IMG/VR virus record: IMGVR_UViG_3300006931_000192
Span: 1-25,535 of that record
Reading direction: 5' to 3' (one strand)
Length of the DNA: 25,535 nucleotides
From: a virus
Shown in pieces: positions 15,368-23,803 of the stretch; within the stretch, counting starts at the first letter, position 1, and each line of letters opens with the position of its first letter. The position numbers and the translations under genes are program-made. Under the pieces are notes generated by a model. It saw nothing but the letters and a program-made list of their open reading frames with translations, was not told the origin of the DNA and searched no databases.

Positions 15368-15839
15368 CTACCACGCCCTCGCCAAGGTCCATAGTGCCGA
15401 GATAGCCAAACGGCTCGTACGTCAGGTGCTGTATGAGACTGAGTTTGGCGCCAAGATCCTGGCCCGAGGTGGTCCCTACAGCGTGGGCAACCTGGCTGAC
15501 AGTATTCACAGCGACGGTCCCCATCTCACTGGTACCTCGGTGCATGGGACCGTTGGTAGCACTCTCCCCTACGCCAGGTCGGTACATGATGGTGCCAAGG
15601 TGCACTGGATTTTCCCCAAGGCATCCAAAGGTGTCATCCGATTCGGAAGCCGACGCCGGCCCCAGCTGAAATTCTTCTGGCGGCGGGCTGGTCGGGTGGT
15701 CTACATGCCACACATCCCAGGTTCGCCGGGGAAAATCGGCCACTCGCATCCCGGCGTCAAGGGCAAGCATTACCTGACCGAGCCGCTACGTAACGCCGCC
15801 CGTCGACATGGGTTCCGTTTTATCCGGACGGACCTCTAG
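15351..15839 (+). CDS. HK97-gp10-like neck / tail-completion protein
   Basis: A 162-aa protein starting MARVIIYHALAKVHSAEIAK. The features of the HK97 gp10 family are visible. An N-terminal helix continues into RLVRQVLYETEFGAKILARG, followed by YSVGNLADSI and then strands GTVGSTLPYARSVHDGAKVH. Next are the RRAGRVVYMPHIPG segment and a C-terminal helix LTEPLRNAARRHGFRFI. Such proteins act at the head-tail joint or tail completion. The protein is very basic. There is no convincing ribosome site before the ATG at 15351, and the HNH gene lies directly upstream on the other strand. The natural 5' context may therefore have been altered by that insertion. Placement just before the tail chaperones fits the family. 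Confidence 0.72.
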   Translation: MARVIIYHALAKVHSAEIAKRLVRQVLYETEFGAKILARGGPYSVGNLADSIHSDGPHLTGTSVHGTVGSTLPYARSVHDGAKVHWIFPKASKGVIRFGSRRRPQLKFFWRRAGRVVYMPHIPGSPGKIGHSHPGVKGKHYLTEPLRNAARRHGFRFIRTDL

Positions 15840-15849
15840 TATCTGCGGC

Positions 15850-16194
15850 ATGACACAACCAACCAACGGTGGTCGAACCGTTCCCGTGGGTGGCCGGGAC
15901 ATCCACATCAAAAATCTGACCGACTTGCAGATGTTGCACCTGCTCCGACATGCCAAGATCCTGGAGAAGGACGGCATCGACATGGAGCAAAAGCTGGATT
16001 CTGCTGAGCGCATGTTCGGCATCTTGGCCACCATCGTGGTCGACCCAGAGGATCGGTCCTACCTCACCAAACTGGAGGAGGACGGCACGATTGAGCTGAA
16101 GGACCTGCTGGTATTTATCAACGGCCAGGAAGACTCCGAGCCGGAGAAGCCGAAGGTCCGTCGCGGCCGTCCCCCGAAGCGCATTGCAGCCTGA
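15850..16194 (+). CDS. Tail assembly chaperone, first frame (G-like)
   Basis: A 114-aa protein. I start at ATG 15850, ten bases after the preceding stop; an in-frame ATG at 15808 lies inside the preceding gene and is less likely. The product has a beta start (GGRTVPVGGRDIHIKNLTDL), helices QMLHLLRHAKILEKDGIDME and SAERMFGILATIVVDPEDRS, then LEEDGTIELKDLLVFINGQ. It ends in a basic tail KVRRGRPPKRIAA. Its position directly before an overlapping second frame and the tape measure is the hallmark of lambda G/GT-type chaperones, which hold the tape measure during tail assembly. The basic tail encodes the CCCCCGA string where a ribosome could slip into the following frame. Confidence 0.78.
   Translation: MTQPTNGGRTVPVGGRDIHIKNLTDLQMLHLLRHAKILEKDGIDMEQKLDSAERMFGILATIVVDPEDRSYLTKLEEDGTIELKDLLVFINGQEDSEPEKPKVRRGRPPKRIAA
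16171..16177 (+). other. Candidate programmed frameshift site in tail chaperone genes (+1 or -2)
   Basis: In the first chaperone frame the codons are CGT CCC CCG AAG. The next frame is offset by +1 (equivalently -2) and is open back through this point, reading CCC CGA AGC GCA TTG. A slip on CCCCCGA would fuse the two chaperones about 20 bases before the TGA at 16192-16194. C-runs are slip-prone for proline tRNAs. The second frame has no ATG near its start (only TTG 16184), which favours a frameshift over independent initiation. Confidence 0.5.
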
Positions 16195-16738
16195 TTCGGG
16201 GCGCATCACTGTCCCCAAACTGACGGGTGATCCGGTCTGGGCTCTCAAGCCTTGGCCGGTCGTCATCCAGGCGGGTGGGCGAGAGTTTGAGATCCCAGCC
16301 TTACCGGCGGCTGACTGGTTGGCCATCTTGATGACCGATCCGTTTGATCCTGATGACCTGATCCTGTCGCTGGTGACAAATGGCAAGGATCTCCTGTTCC
16401 TTGACACCGTCTCGGCTGACGACCTGGAACATGTCTGCCTGGATGTCATCACGACAGCTTCTGCACGCCCCTGGTGGGTTGCCCTTCGGCTAGTCGCTAT
16501 GGCCCGGTCCAACTGGAGTGTCCTTGGCGCTGAGCTGATTCTGAAGGGTGTCAATCCCACTCAGCTCTCCCTGGCGGCGTGGCTTGATGCGCTCCTTCTC
16601 GTCGCCTTGAAGAACATGGACCCAAAGGACGTCACCATGTTCACGTTGCGTCTGGAAGAACCGCCGCCGGAGGAGATGGAGTCGGCCGTCGAGGAGATGG
16701 AGATGTCTGCCGACAGCTTCCTATCCTTGGGCTTCTGA
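16184..16738 (+). CDS. Tail assembly chaperone, second frame (T-like, probably made by frameshift)
   Basis: The coding frame runs from about 16175 to 16738. The nominal start TTG 16184 gives 184 aa. The product is typical of the second chaperone frame: EIPALPAADWLAILMTDPFD, DPDDLILSLVTNGKDLLFLD, ASARPWWVALRLVAMA, GAELILKGVNPTQLSLAAWL and DALLLVALKN, ending in an acidic tail ESAVEEMEMSADSFL. The 'RPWWVALRL' core is widespread in actinophages. There is no clear ribosome site for the TTG and 11 bases overlap with the first frame, so I expect a GT fusion from the slippery CCCCCGA at 16171. It is followed by 72 bases without a gene (16739-16810), in which I see only a weak GGGTGG ribosome site for the tape measure. 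Confidence 0.75.
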   Translation: MQPDSGRITVPKLTGDPVWALKPWPVVIQAGGREFEIPALPAADWLAILMTDPFDPDDLILSLVTNGKDLLFLDTVSADDLEHVCLDVITTASARPWWVALRLVAMARSNWSVLGAELILKGVNPTQLSLAAWLDALLLVALKNMDPKDVTMFTLRLEEPPPEEMESAVEEMEMSADSFLSLGF

Positions 16739-16810
16739 AACCGTCTATGATCTGCTCGTGGCGCATCATCCGATATTGCCCACACTTCTTGCTTAGAGGG
16801 TGGTGCTGTC

Positions 16811-18790
16811 GTGACTAGACCCCATGAGGGCGAAGCCTTCATTGGCGTCCACGCAGACACCAGCGCCTATGAACGTGAGCTTGATCGGGGCATCCGCTCC
16901 GAGTCGAAACACGTTGAGGACACCACTCTCAAAGACACTGGCCATGACTTTGGCAAAGCCCTCAGTAAGGGCATGGGCGACGAGCTGGAGAGGTCCGGCC
17001 CCGAGCTAGTTGACCGGGTTGAGAAGGGCCTAGAAGGTAAGCGGGTCCGCTGGAAGGTCAAGACCGTTGTCGACAAGGACAACAACGTTGTCCGGCAGGT
17101 TGTCGAGGAGACCTTCCAAAGTGTCGAGAAGGCGTTCAATGACGCTGGCAGGCCAGGCGGACCCATCGACAAGGTCGGTAAAGGCTTCCGCGACGCCATC
17201 GGCAACGCCTTCAACGTGTCCGGCAGCTCGCCCCTCATCGCGCTGCTGATCCCGGTGGTCGGCGCCATTGTTGAGTTGGTCATCGGTGCCATCCAGGCCA
17301 TCAATGCTCTCGTAGCGGTGGCTGGAACCATTCCGGCTGTCATAGCGGCCATTGGTCTCCAGGTGGGCGTGCTCATGCTCGCCTTCAGGGGGCTAGGAAC
17401 TGCCATCGGTGAGGCTTTTGCGGCTAAAAACGCTAAAGAGCTCAATGCAGCGCTCAAGGACCTGACTCCAGCTGCCCGGGACTTTGTCAAGCAGCTGCTC
17501 CCATTGCGGGACCTGTTCCATCAGCTCTCGACCATCTCCCAGCAGAGTTTCTTCAAAGCTCTCGGTGAGGTTATCCCCAAGATCCAGAAGGCGCTTGGGC
17601 CAGAGTTTCTGAGAGGGTTCGGAGCCCTGGCCACTGCCCTGGGGAAGATGTTCCGGGACATTGCACTGTTCTTCGCGTCGCCGACGTTTGTGGATTTCGT
17701 TCATAAACTGTTCCCAGCGACGATCCAGTTCCTTCGGGAGTTCGGCCCCAGCTTCGTTGAACTCCTCAAGGGCGTCACTGCATTCTCTATCTCCATCCTG
17801 CCCTTCCTCAACTTCCTGGGGGGGAAGCTTAGCGAGGTTATATTCAACTTCGGCGCCTTCCTTTTAAGAACCTCTAAGGATCCCTCATTCCAGAAGTTCC
17901 TCAAGGACATGGGCGACACGCTGCTTGCTCTTGGGGACCTGTTCAACTCTGTCATCGAGCTTGTTGCCGCCTTCTTCAAGTCAACCAACGAGGCTGGCGG
18001 TACCAACGTCATTGAAGACCTGGCCATGGACATCCACCTCCTGGCCGCCTTCATCGCATCTCCAAATGGACAAAAGGCGATTGAGGGCTTTGCCCATGCA
18101 GCAGAATTCTTGACCGGCGCCCTTATCGAAATCGCCATAGCTATTAGCCTCCTTGTCGGAGGGCTTGAGCGTGTCGGCGAATGGGTGGTCCACACCGGTG
18201 GCCCAGCAGTACTCCAGTTCCTGAATGACCTTGGGCAGGGAGCTGTGAATGTGGCCGAAGCTATTGGCCGCTTCTTCGCCAGGCTTCTCGGTGGCATTAC
18301 TGAAACGTTTGACCAGGCAATTGGGGCCATGAAGGGTATCGGCGCCCGCATTGTTACGGCGGCAGCCCACTTCGGTGACCTACTCTTTGATGCCGGGCGC
18401 AACCTCATCCAGGGTCTCATCGACGGCATGTTGAGCAAACTCGGACCCGTAGGCAGAGCCATTAGCTCAATCTCGCAGGTCATCCGCGACCACTGGCCGT
18501 TCTCGCCAGCCAAAACTGGCCCATTGTCCGGCACTGGTGACCCTATGATCGCTGGCCAGAAGACCATCCAACGGTTCGCTGAAGGTATGAAGCTGGAGAT
18601 CCCTGAGCTGAGATCCGTATCCAGCGACATGGTCAGCAACATTGTGTTCGGTCCTGGCGCTATCCGAGTTGACTTCAACGGACAGCTCCCGACCCAGGAA
18701 CAGGCTCAGCAGACAGGCTCTGCAGTGGGGGCTGGGATTAACCGACAGCTGGCAGCTCGGGACACGCGCCTAGCGGTAAGGACACTCTGA
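16811..18790 (+). CDS. Tape measure protein
   Basis: A 659-aa protein with GTG start (16811). The N-terminal part is charged and helical (FIGVHADTSAYERELDRGIR, GDELERSGPELVDRVEKGLE). A long hydrophobic stretch follows at residues about 135-200 (PLIALLIPVVGAIVELVIGA, NALVAVAGTIPAVIAAIGLQ). Further amphipathic and hydrophobic helices lead to a conserved C-terminal segment (SKLGPVGRAISSISQVIRDH, WPFSPAKTGPLSGTGDPM). The last two are hallmarks of actinophage tape measures. It sets tail length and is ejected ahead of the DNA, forming a channel. Using the established rule of about 1.5 angstroms per residue, 659 aa predicts a tail near 100 nm. No peptidoglycan hydrolase motif was seen. The stop TGA shares one base with the next ATG (TGATG). 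Confidence 0.9.
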   Translation: MTRPHEGEAFIGVHADTSAYERELDRGIRSESKHVEDTTLKDTGHDFGKALSKGMGDELERSGPELVDRVEKGLEGKRVRWKVKTVVDKDNNVVRQVVEETFQSVEKAFNDAGRPGGPIDKVGKGFRDAIGNAFNVSGSSPLIALLIPVVGAIVELVIGAIQAINALVAVAGTIPAVIAAIGLQVGVLMLAFRGLGTAIGEAFAAKNAKELNAALKDLTPAARDFVKQLLPLRDLFHQLSTISQQSFFKALGEVIPKIQKALGPEFLRGFGALATALGKMFRDIALFFASPTFVDFVHKLFPATIQFLREFGPSFVELLKGVTAFSISILPFLNFLGGKLSEVIFNFGAFLLRTSKDPSFQKFLKDMGDTLLALGDLFNSVIELVAAFFKSTNEAGGTNVIEDLAMDIHLLAAFIASPNGQKAIEGFAHAAEFLTGALIEIAIAISLLVGGLERVGEWVVHTGGPAVLQFLNDLGQGAVNVAEAIGRFFARLLGGITETFDQAIGAMKGIGARIVTAAAHFGDLLFDAGRNLIQGLIDGMLSKLGPVGRAISSISQVIRDHWPFSPAKTGPLSGTGDPMIAGQKTIQRFAEGMKLEIPELRSVSSDMVSNIVFGPGAIRVDFNGQLPTQEQAQQTGSAVGAGINRQLAARDTRLAVRTL

Positions 18791-21700
18791 TGGGCAATTA
18801 CAACCCTCATGTCCCCATGATCCTTGGTCAGGAGTGGGTGCCCATCAGGGATGAAGACATCATCTTTTCGCCAGCTGTCAACTCACGGGAAATCGGTCAC
18901 CAGTTCTATCTTCCACAGACTAGCCAAGTAAGGGATGGACGCTGCTACATCAACGAAGTCCCAGCGCAACCATGCCTCGGACAGGCTGCCGTCATTGGAA
19001 TCTATCCCCGAGGAATGGAGGCTATGACCGGACCAATTCAGCAAGTGCTTATACCATGCAATAACGGTGGCATTACCGGAGCCGCCATGAGCCTCTCAAA
19101 CGCTAACACCGTAGCGGAGGCGGTGGCGGTCTCGGGTGATTCGAAGTACATCCTTGCTGTGCACAACGCGATTTTGGGCTTTGCATCCTTCTTCTTTAAT
19201 GTTGACGCTTATCCGCAGCTTGCGAACAAGCGAATCTTGAACGTTTCCCTTGTGTATAGCGGTAATATCCTTGCGATTGACGCTAACGGCGTCACCATTC
19301 CCTTCGTCGACCCGGAATTGACTACGCCAGTAACTAGCGTGACCTTAACTACCGATTCTGGTAGCTCAAGTTTGACGATAGAAGAAGTCAGTATAGCCAA
19401 CACCGGCGCCCTAACTCTGAACACTTCCGTTGACCCATTGAGTAATGGTACGGGGGCTGCACAGGAGTATAAGATCCTTAACTTCGGAGATGTTAACCAT
19501 CTCTGGGATCCGACAGTTTCATTCGCTAATGCCGCACCGGTGATGCCGTGGCGATACGTTGATTTACAACGTTTCCAGGCATCTGCTGGTGTTAGTCGAC
19601 TTCAGGTCAATGTAAGTTTTAACGTGCCAACCCTACCTTCGGGCAGTGCCACACTGTTCCTCGACTACGTGGCTCTCCGAGTCATTTACTGCGAAGAAAC
19701 CCGCGTTGTCTACGGCGGTAGAAATATCTGGCCGGGCCCTTCCGTTGCCGCTGCCGGCACTTACAATAACGGCGTTCTTATATTCCCACTAAGGGACCGT
19801 AGCTTTAATACAGACCCCATACTGTCTGCTGGGGATTACACGGTAACTCTCTCCTGGGTAAATCCTGGAGCTGTCAGTTTTGGTCAGGGGTTGGTCTCGG
19901 ACTTTCCTAAGATCAATGGCCTTCGACAGCTATATGCTCTACCTGAGCAGCGGGGCGTACAGGTAAACATCCCGGCCCCGGTCGAGAATCACCTTGGTGA
20001 AACCTTCACTGCAGAAGAGACCCAGATTCTTCCCCAGATCAGCCTGCACAGTTCTGGCGGCCCTCTCACTGCGGTACATGCCTACGGGCGCCAGGTCGCC
20101 TTCCCCGTCTATGGCTCTCTTACGCCCGAGCAGGAGATTTATGACGATCTTCTGACTGGGGCCACGGTCTTTGATCAGGTGCGGTTCTACGCCCGCCGCT
20201 TTGGCAACACCTCAGTTCCGCTTGAGATTACTGGGGTCAGCGGCACCACCGGCGCCGCCTCTATCACACCAGCCACCTTCGATGCCCTGACAGAAATCAT
20301 CCATGGCTGGAAACAAGTCACTCTCCCCCTGAGCCCGACCTCCACCATGGGCGCCTTGGCGCCGCCGGCACCTCGGTTCAGGTTCACTGCCACCGGTGAG
20401 TTGGCGGGCAACCGCTGGGAGGTGCTTGGCGCCTCGGCCCCGGCCCTGTCTGGCATACCTGGCAACTACTACAACCTGGTCCCCACACCGAACCAGCTCT
20501 ACGAGGCCACATACCAGCCGCCGGGCGGGTCACAGGCTGAACTCAACTGGAGCCCCCAAGGTGTGGGCTCTCCCTGGGTGACCGCCGCCTCGGATGATGA
20601 CAGCTCCGACGCCGTCCTCATGTTCGCCCAGAGCATGCCCACTATCACCGGATTCACAGTGGCTACTGCCACCCAGACCCTGACCGGTATCGGCTTGGAT
20701 TGCGGCCTGAATCCTTGCTGTATCCCGTCGGCATTGCTTTACAACCGGATCACCTGGGCGCTGCCTGTAAACACCGGCGTAGCCACAGATGATTTCACCC
20801 GCACCGTGTCAAATGCTTGGGGTACAGCCTCGGATGGACACGCCTGGACCACGTCTGGTAACGCCACCGACTTCTCCGTGAACGGCACCCAGGGTCTGAT
20901 TGCTCCAAATGCGACTGCCTCTAGTCGGTTCGTCTGGGTGAATGTTGGCGGTCCCGACCAGGACATTAGGGGCACGGTTCGTATCGCTGATACTGCCGAG
21001 TCAGGGTTACTGAGTACAGGGATTGTGGGGAGACTTACCGACAGCAGCAACTTCTACAGTCTCAGATTTAAATATGGACCAAGCTCGACCCAACTAGTGA
21101 TCACGAGACGGGTAGCCAGTGTCGACGTAGACCTGGTCACCATGACGGTCCCCCAGTTGAACCCCAATACGTCGGCCTACCGGCTCATGCGTTTCCAGAT
21201 CAGGGGAAACATCCTCATGGGGAAGGTGTGGGGGATCAACGACCCAGAGCCAGACTGGATGATCCTTACCACCGACACCAGCCTGACCACCGGTAACAAC
21301 GCCGGGTTCCTAGCCCGAGATGACACTGCTGCAGCAACGCCAACGATCTTCTACTACGACGACTTCAGCGTACGGGCGCCGGACTATTGGTTCGGATCCT
21401 ACGAGCTGCAGCGCATGGACACCGTGGACACCGACTGGCAGACCATCATGCGGGCCACCGGTCCCTCGGTGACGGGGTTCAGTGACTACGAGGCCCGGGT
21501 GGGGATCCTTACCAGCTACCGCATCCGGGGCGTGGATGTCTACGACTTCGCTGGCCCCTGGTCCAGCACAGTCACCATCACCATCCCGTCTCCTGGGGCC
21601 TCGGGCGGCTGTATCTCCCAAGGTCATGTGCTGCTGTTCTCTACCAATGAGCGCCAGGATGGCTCTAGCAACCTGGCGTACTCCTCGGTGTGGGAGGGGC

Positions 21701-22056
21701 AGGTTTCTGAAGACTTCACGTTCCCTGAGTCGAGCTTTGTCCAGCTTCAGGCCATGTACAACAAGGACTTTTTCACGGCGTTCCGACCAACGGAACGTGG
21801 CGGGGAACAGTTCCAGCGCACGGTCCTGGTGCAGGCGGCTGCGATATCCCCGCCCACCCTGGCCGACTTCACCAGCTTGCGGGACATGGCCTGGGATGAC
21901 GTGAGTTACATCTGTGTCCGGGATGAGGGTGGAAACCGTTGGTTCGCTACCGTCATCGTGCCTAGTGGTCGGGTGCTGCATAACCGGAAGCTGTACATGG
22001 CTCCGGTTCAGGTCATTGAGGTGACGGATACTCCGAGCGAGGCCGATCCGACGTGA
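18790..22056 (+). CDS. Large minor tail / receptor-side protein with laminin-G-like and Fn3-like regions
   Basis: A 1088-aa protein, TGATG-coupled to the tape measure. The N-terminal ~400 residues are beta-rich (GHQFYLPQTSQVRDGRCYIN, NKRILNVSLVYSGNILAIDA) and encoded by visibly AT-richer DNA. Residues about 420-470 contain HAYGRQVAFPVYGSLTPEQE. Residues about 666-865 resemble a concanavalin/laminin-G-type module (SSRFVWVNVGGPDQDIRGTV, LSTGIVGRLTDSSNFYSLRF). Residues about 865-938 look fibronectin-III-like (TSYRIRGVDVYDFAGPWSST). The end carries a segment I recall from actinophage tail proteins (FQRTVLVQAAAISPPTLADF, TSLRDMAWDDVSYICVRDEG). Size, position after the tape measure and adhesion-type modules suggest a tail-tip protein contacting the host surface. 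The fold labels are inference. Confidence 0.7.
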   Translation: MGNYNPHVPMILGQEWVPIRDEDIIFSPAVNSREIGHQFYLPQTSQVRDGRCYINEVPAQPCLGQAAVIGIYPRGMEAMTGPIQQVLIPCNNGGITGAAMSLSNANTVAEAVAVSGDSKYILAVHNAILGFASFFFNVDAYPQLANKRILNVSLVYSGNILAIDANGVTIPFVDPELTTPVTSVTLTTDSGSSSLTIEEVSIANTGALTLNTSVDPLSNGTGAAQEYKILNFGDVNHLWDPTVSFANAAPVMPWRYVDLQRFQASAGVSRLQVNVSFNVPTLPSGSATLFLDYVALRVIYCEETRVVYGGRNIWPGPSVAAAGTYNNGVLIFPLRDRSFNTDPILSAGDYTVTLSWVNPGAVSFGQGLVSDFPKINGLRQLYALPEQRGVQVNIPAPVENHLGETFTAEETQILPQISLHSSGGPLTAVHAYGRQVAFPVYGSLTPEQEIYDDLLTGATVFDQVRFYARRFGNTSVPLEITGVSGTTGAASITPATFDALTEIIHGWKQVTLPLSPTSTMGALAPPAPRFRFTATGELAGNRWEVLGASAPALSGIPGNYYNLVPTPNQLYEATYQPPGGSQAELNWSPQGVGSPWVTAASDDDSSDAVLMFAQSMPTITGFTVATATQTLTGIGLDCGLNPCCIPSALLYNRITWALPVNTGVATDDFTRTVSNAWGTASDGHAWTTSGNATDFSVNGTQGLIAPNATASSRFVWVNVGGPDQDIRGTVRIADTAESGLLSTGIVGRLTDSSNFYSLRFKYGPSSTQLVITRRVASVDVDLVTMTVPQLNPNTSAYRLMRFQIRGNILMGKVWGINDPEPDWMILTTDTSLTTGNNAGFLARDDTAAATPTIFYYDDFSVRAPDYWFGSYELQRMDTVDTDWQTIMRATGPSVTGFSDYEARVGILTSYRIRGVDVYDFAGPWSSTVTITIPSPGASGGCISQGHVLLFSTNERQDGSSNLAYSSVWEGQVSEDFTFPESSFVQLQAMYNKDFFTAFRPTERGGEQFQRTVLVQAAAISPPTLADFTSLRDMAWDDVSYICVRDEGGNRWFATVIVPSGRVLHNRKLYMAPVQVIEVTDTPSEADPT

Positions 22057-23126
22057 GTCATGAACACCTCACTAACTTCCCCGAGGATCCTCTTCTGGAT
22101 CTTGATCCGTGGGTAGGTCAGCGTCAGTGCACGTTTCGGTTTGACCGAATCAATGGGGTCACGGGAGAAATCCTGGGTGAGATTCATCCCTTGCGGGGAG
22201 CGACTCTGACTCATGACACGACTCGGACCATCAAGCGTCAGCTGAGTATGTCTCTTGGTGTCGTTGATACGGCGTCGATCAACGTGCTCACTGACCGTAT
22301 CTTGCTGTTCATGGTGTTCCCTAATGGGACGGAGTACCCGCTGGGGAAGTACATGTTCACCGACCTCTCGGAGCAGGTTTTCACTTCGGGAAAGCTGGGC
22401 AGTGTCGCCCTCAATGACGAGATGTTCCTGGTGGACCAACAGATCACCAGAGGCATTGTTGGGGACAAGGCCCCCACGATGACGGTTGTACAGAGCGTCT
22501 TAAATGACCTGCCGATCACCTACGTGATGGAGCCGAGTGCCTTGCCGGCGGTGGGCTCCTGGACGGCGGGCGCTGGGCGCGGATCCATCGTTGAGGCGCT
22601 CGCGAAAACCGGGGATTACTTCTCTCCTTGGTTCGGGAATGACGCCAAGATGCATTGGATCAGATCTTTCGATCCGAGCGATGGGCGCCTTCCAGATCTT
22701 GACTTCGACCACGGTCACAAGGTGCTTCGGGCCTCGATTGTGTCAACCTCAGACTTGATTACGGCACCAAACAAGTTTGTGGTCATTTCCAATTCGCCTA
22801 CTGATCCATCTATCCCGGTTGTAGGGGAAGCGTTTGTAAACCCCGCCGCCCCTCACTCGGTGGCCAACCGTGGCTTCGAAGTGCCAGAGGTTGAGGATCT
22901 TCAACTGGCGGACGGAGCGCAGGCGGCAATAGTTGCCCAGAACCTGGCCAACCGTCAGACCATCTTCGAACGAGTGGCCTTGAGTACGGCCCCGGACCCA
23001 CGCCACGATTCGTACAACGTCATCCGTTGGCAGGAGAGTCTGTGGCTGGAGTTGGCCTGGTCCATGGCACTGGTTGAAGGTGGCGCGATGGGGCACCTGT
23101 TGCGAAAGGTATATGGGGGAACATGA
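22053..23126 (+). CDS. Minor tail protein, tail-tip hub-type
   Basis: A 357-aa protein starting at GTG 22053, overlapping the preceding stop (GTGA), with GCGAGG about ten bases upstream. The N-terminal half has strands RQCTFRFDRINGVTGEILGE, LTHDTTRTIKRQLSMSLG and YPLGKYMFTDLSEQVFTSGK. The middle has TMTVVQSVLNDLPITYVMEP, then GSIVEALAKTGDYFSPWFGN and AKMHWIRSFDPSDGRLPDLD. The C-terminal half has KFVVISNSPTDPS, ANRQTIFERVALSTAPDPRH and LWLELAWSMALVEG. The mix of an N-terminal beta domain, a 'local basis' domain and a closing helical/beta part resembles phage tail-tip hub proteins (gp27/Tal-type) in actinophages. The specific role is inferred from this pattern and its place after the large tail protein. 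Confidence 0.62.
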   Translation: MSHEHLTNFPEDPLLDLDPWVGQRQCTFRFDRINGVTGEILGEIHPLRGATLTHDTTRTIKRQLSMSLGVVDTASINVLTDRILLFMVFPNGTEYPLGKYMFTDLSEQVFTSGKLGSVALNDEMFLVDQQITRGIVGDKAPTMTVVQSVLNDLPITYVMEPSALPAVGSWTAGAGRGSIVEALAKTGDYFSPWFGNDAKMHWIRSFDPSDGRLPDLDFDHGHKVLRASIVSTSDLITAPNKFVVISNSPTDPSIPVVGEAFVNPAAPHSVANRGFEVPEVEDLQLADGAQAAIVAQNLANRQTIFERVALSTAPDPRHDSYNVIRWQESLWLELAWSMALVEGGAMGHLLRKVYGGT

Positions 23127-23803
23127 CCGGACCGAACCCGACTGACGCTCCCGAGCTGATCAGCATTGGGGCGCAGTCCATTGTTGACAGGTCAAAGTCC
23201 CTTGGGCTGGTCTGGACTCGACGACTGGCCACGGTCAATGACGGCAGCGACCCAGCGAGCTGTGTCATCACCTTTGATAATGACACTGTCCCTGTCACAG
23301 CAGTGTCCATGGTCGGACCTCTACCACTTGACGCTCGGGTCTACGTGGACATGGTTCCGCCGTCGGGGAACTTCATCGTGGGAGTGGCCACCACCAATGG
23401 AGCACCCTGGTTTCTTGGTTCAACGTCACTGAATAATGCGATTGCGGCAGGCACCACGGTCTCTGCCGTCAATGTGGACATGCCTGGCTCGCCCACTATC
23501 ACGTTGACCAAGAATTTTACGACAACTGATATCAAGATCGACTTCCATGTGACGTGTTTAACGACCCTGGCAAACACATCGGTTCGCTGCGCCGTAAGCA
23601 TTGGCGGAACCGACAACGACATAGCTCACCTGGTCTTAAACCCGGCCAACACACACCTACAGTTGTCCGGCACAAAGATCTTCACCAGCATTCTGTCTGG
23701 ACCGGTAGCCATCATCGCTCGATGGCGTCGTATTGCCGGTGGCGGCACCATGACCACTGGTACTGACGACTGGATCTCGATGAGTGCCGTGGAGACGGTG
23801 TGA
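23123..23803 (+). CDS. Minor tail protein, beta-rich
   Basis: A 226-aa protein, ATGA-coupled to the hub-type gene. The N-terminal 100 residues contain LATVNDGSDPASCVITFDND, TVPVTAVSMVGPLPLDARVY and VDMVPPSGNFIVG. This is an OB-like or small barrel pattern common in the tail-tip proteins that follow hub genes. The rest is Thr/Ser/Asn-rich beta sequence (TITLTKNFTTTDIKIDFHVT, NTSVRCAVSIGGTDNDIAHL, ARWRRIAGGG) such as is seen in tail spikes or appendages. No enzymatic motif was recognised. It is GTGA-coupled to the glycosyltransferase gene downstream. It belongs to the tail-tip module by position; the exact role is not known. Confidence 0.58.
   Translation: MTGPNPTDAPELISIGAQSIVDRSKSLGLVWTRRLATVNDGSDPASCVITFDNDTVPVTAVSMVGPLPLDARVYVDMVPPSGNFIVGVATTNGAPWFLGSTSLNNAIAAGTTVSAVNVDMPGSPTITLTKNFTTTDIKIDFHVTCLTTLANTSVRCAVSIGGTDNDIAHLVLNPANTHLQLSGTKIFTSILSGPVAIIARWRRIAGGGTMTTGTDDWISMSAVETV

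Noticed and set aside
15808-15849. Upstream start for the first tail chaperone at 15808
   Set aside because: It would lie within the end of the HK97-gp10-like gene and add a 14-residue N-terminus unlike a chaperone start; ATG 15850 is in the natural gap.
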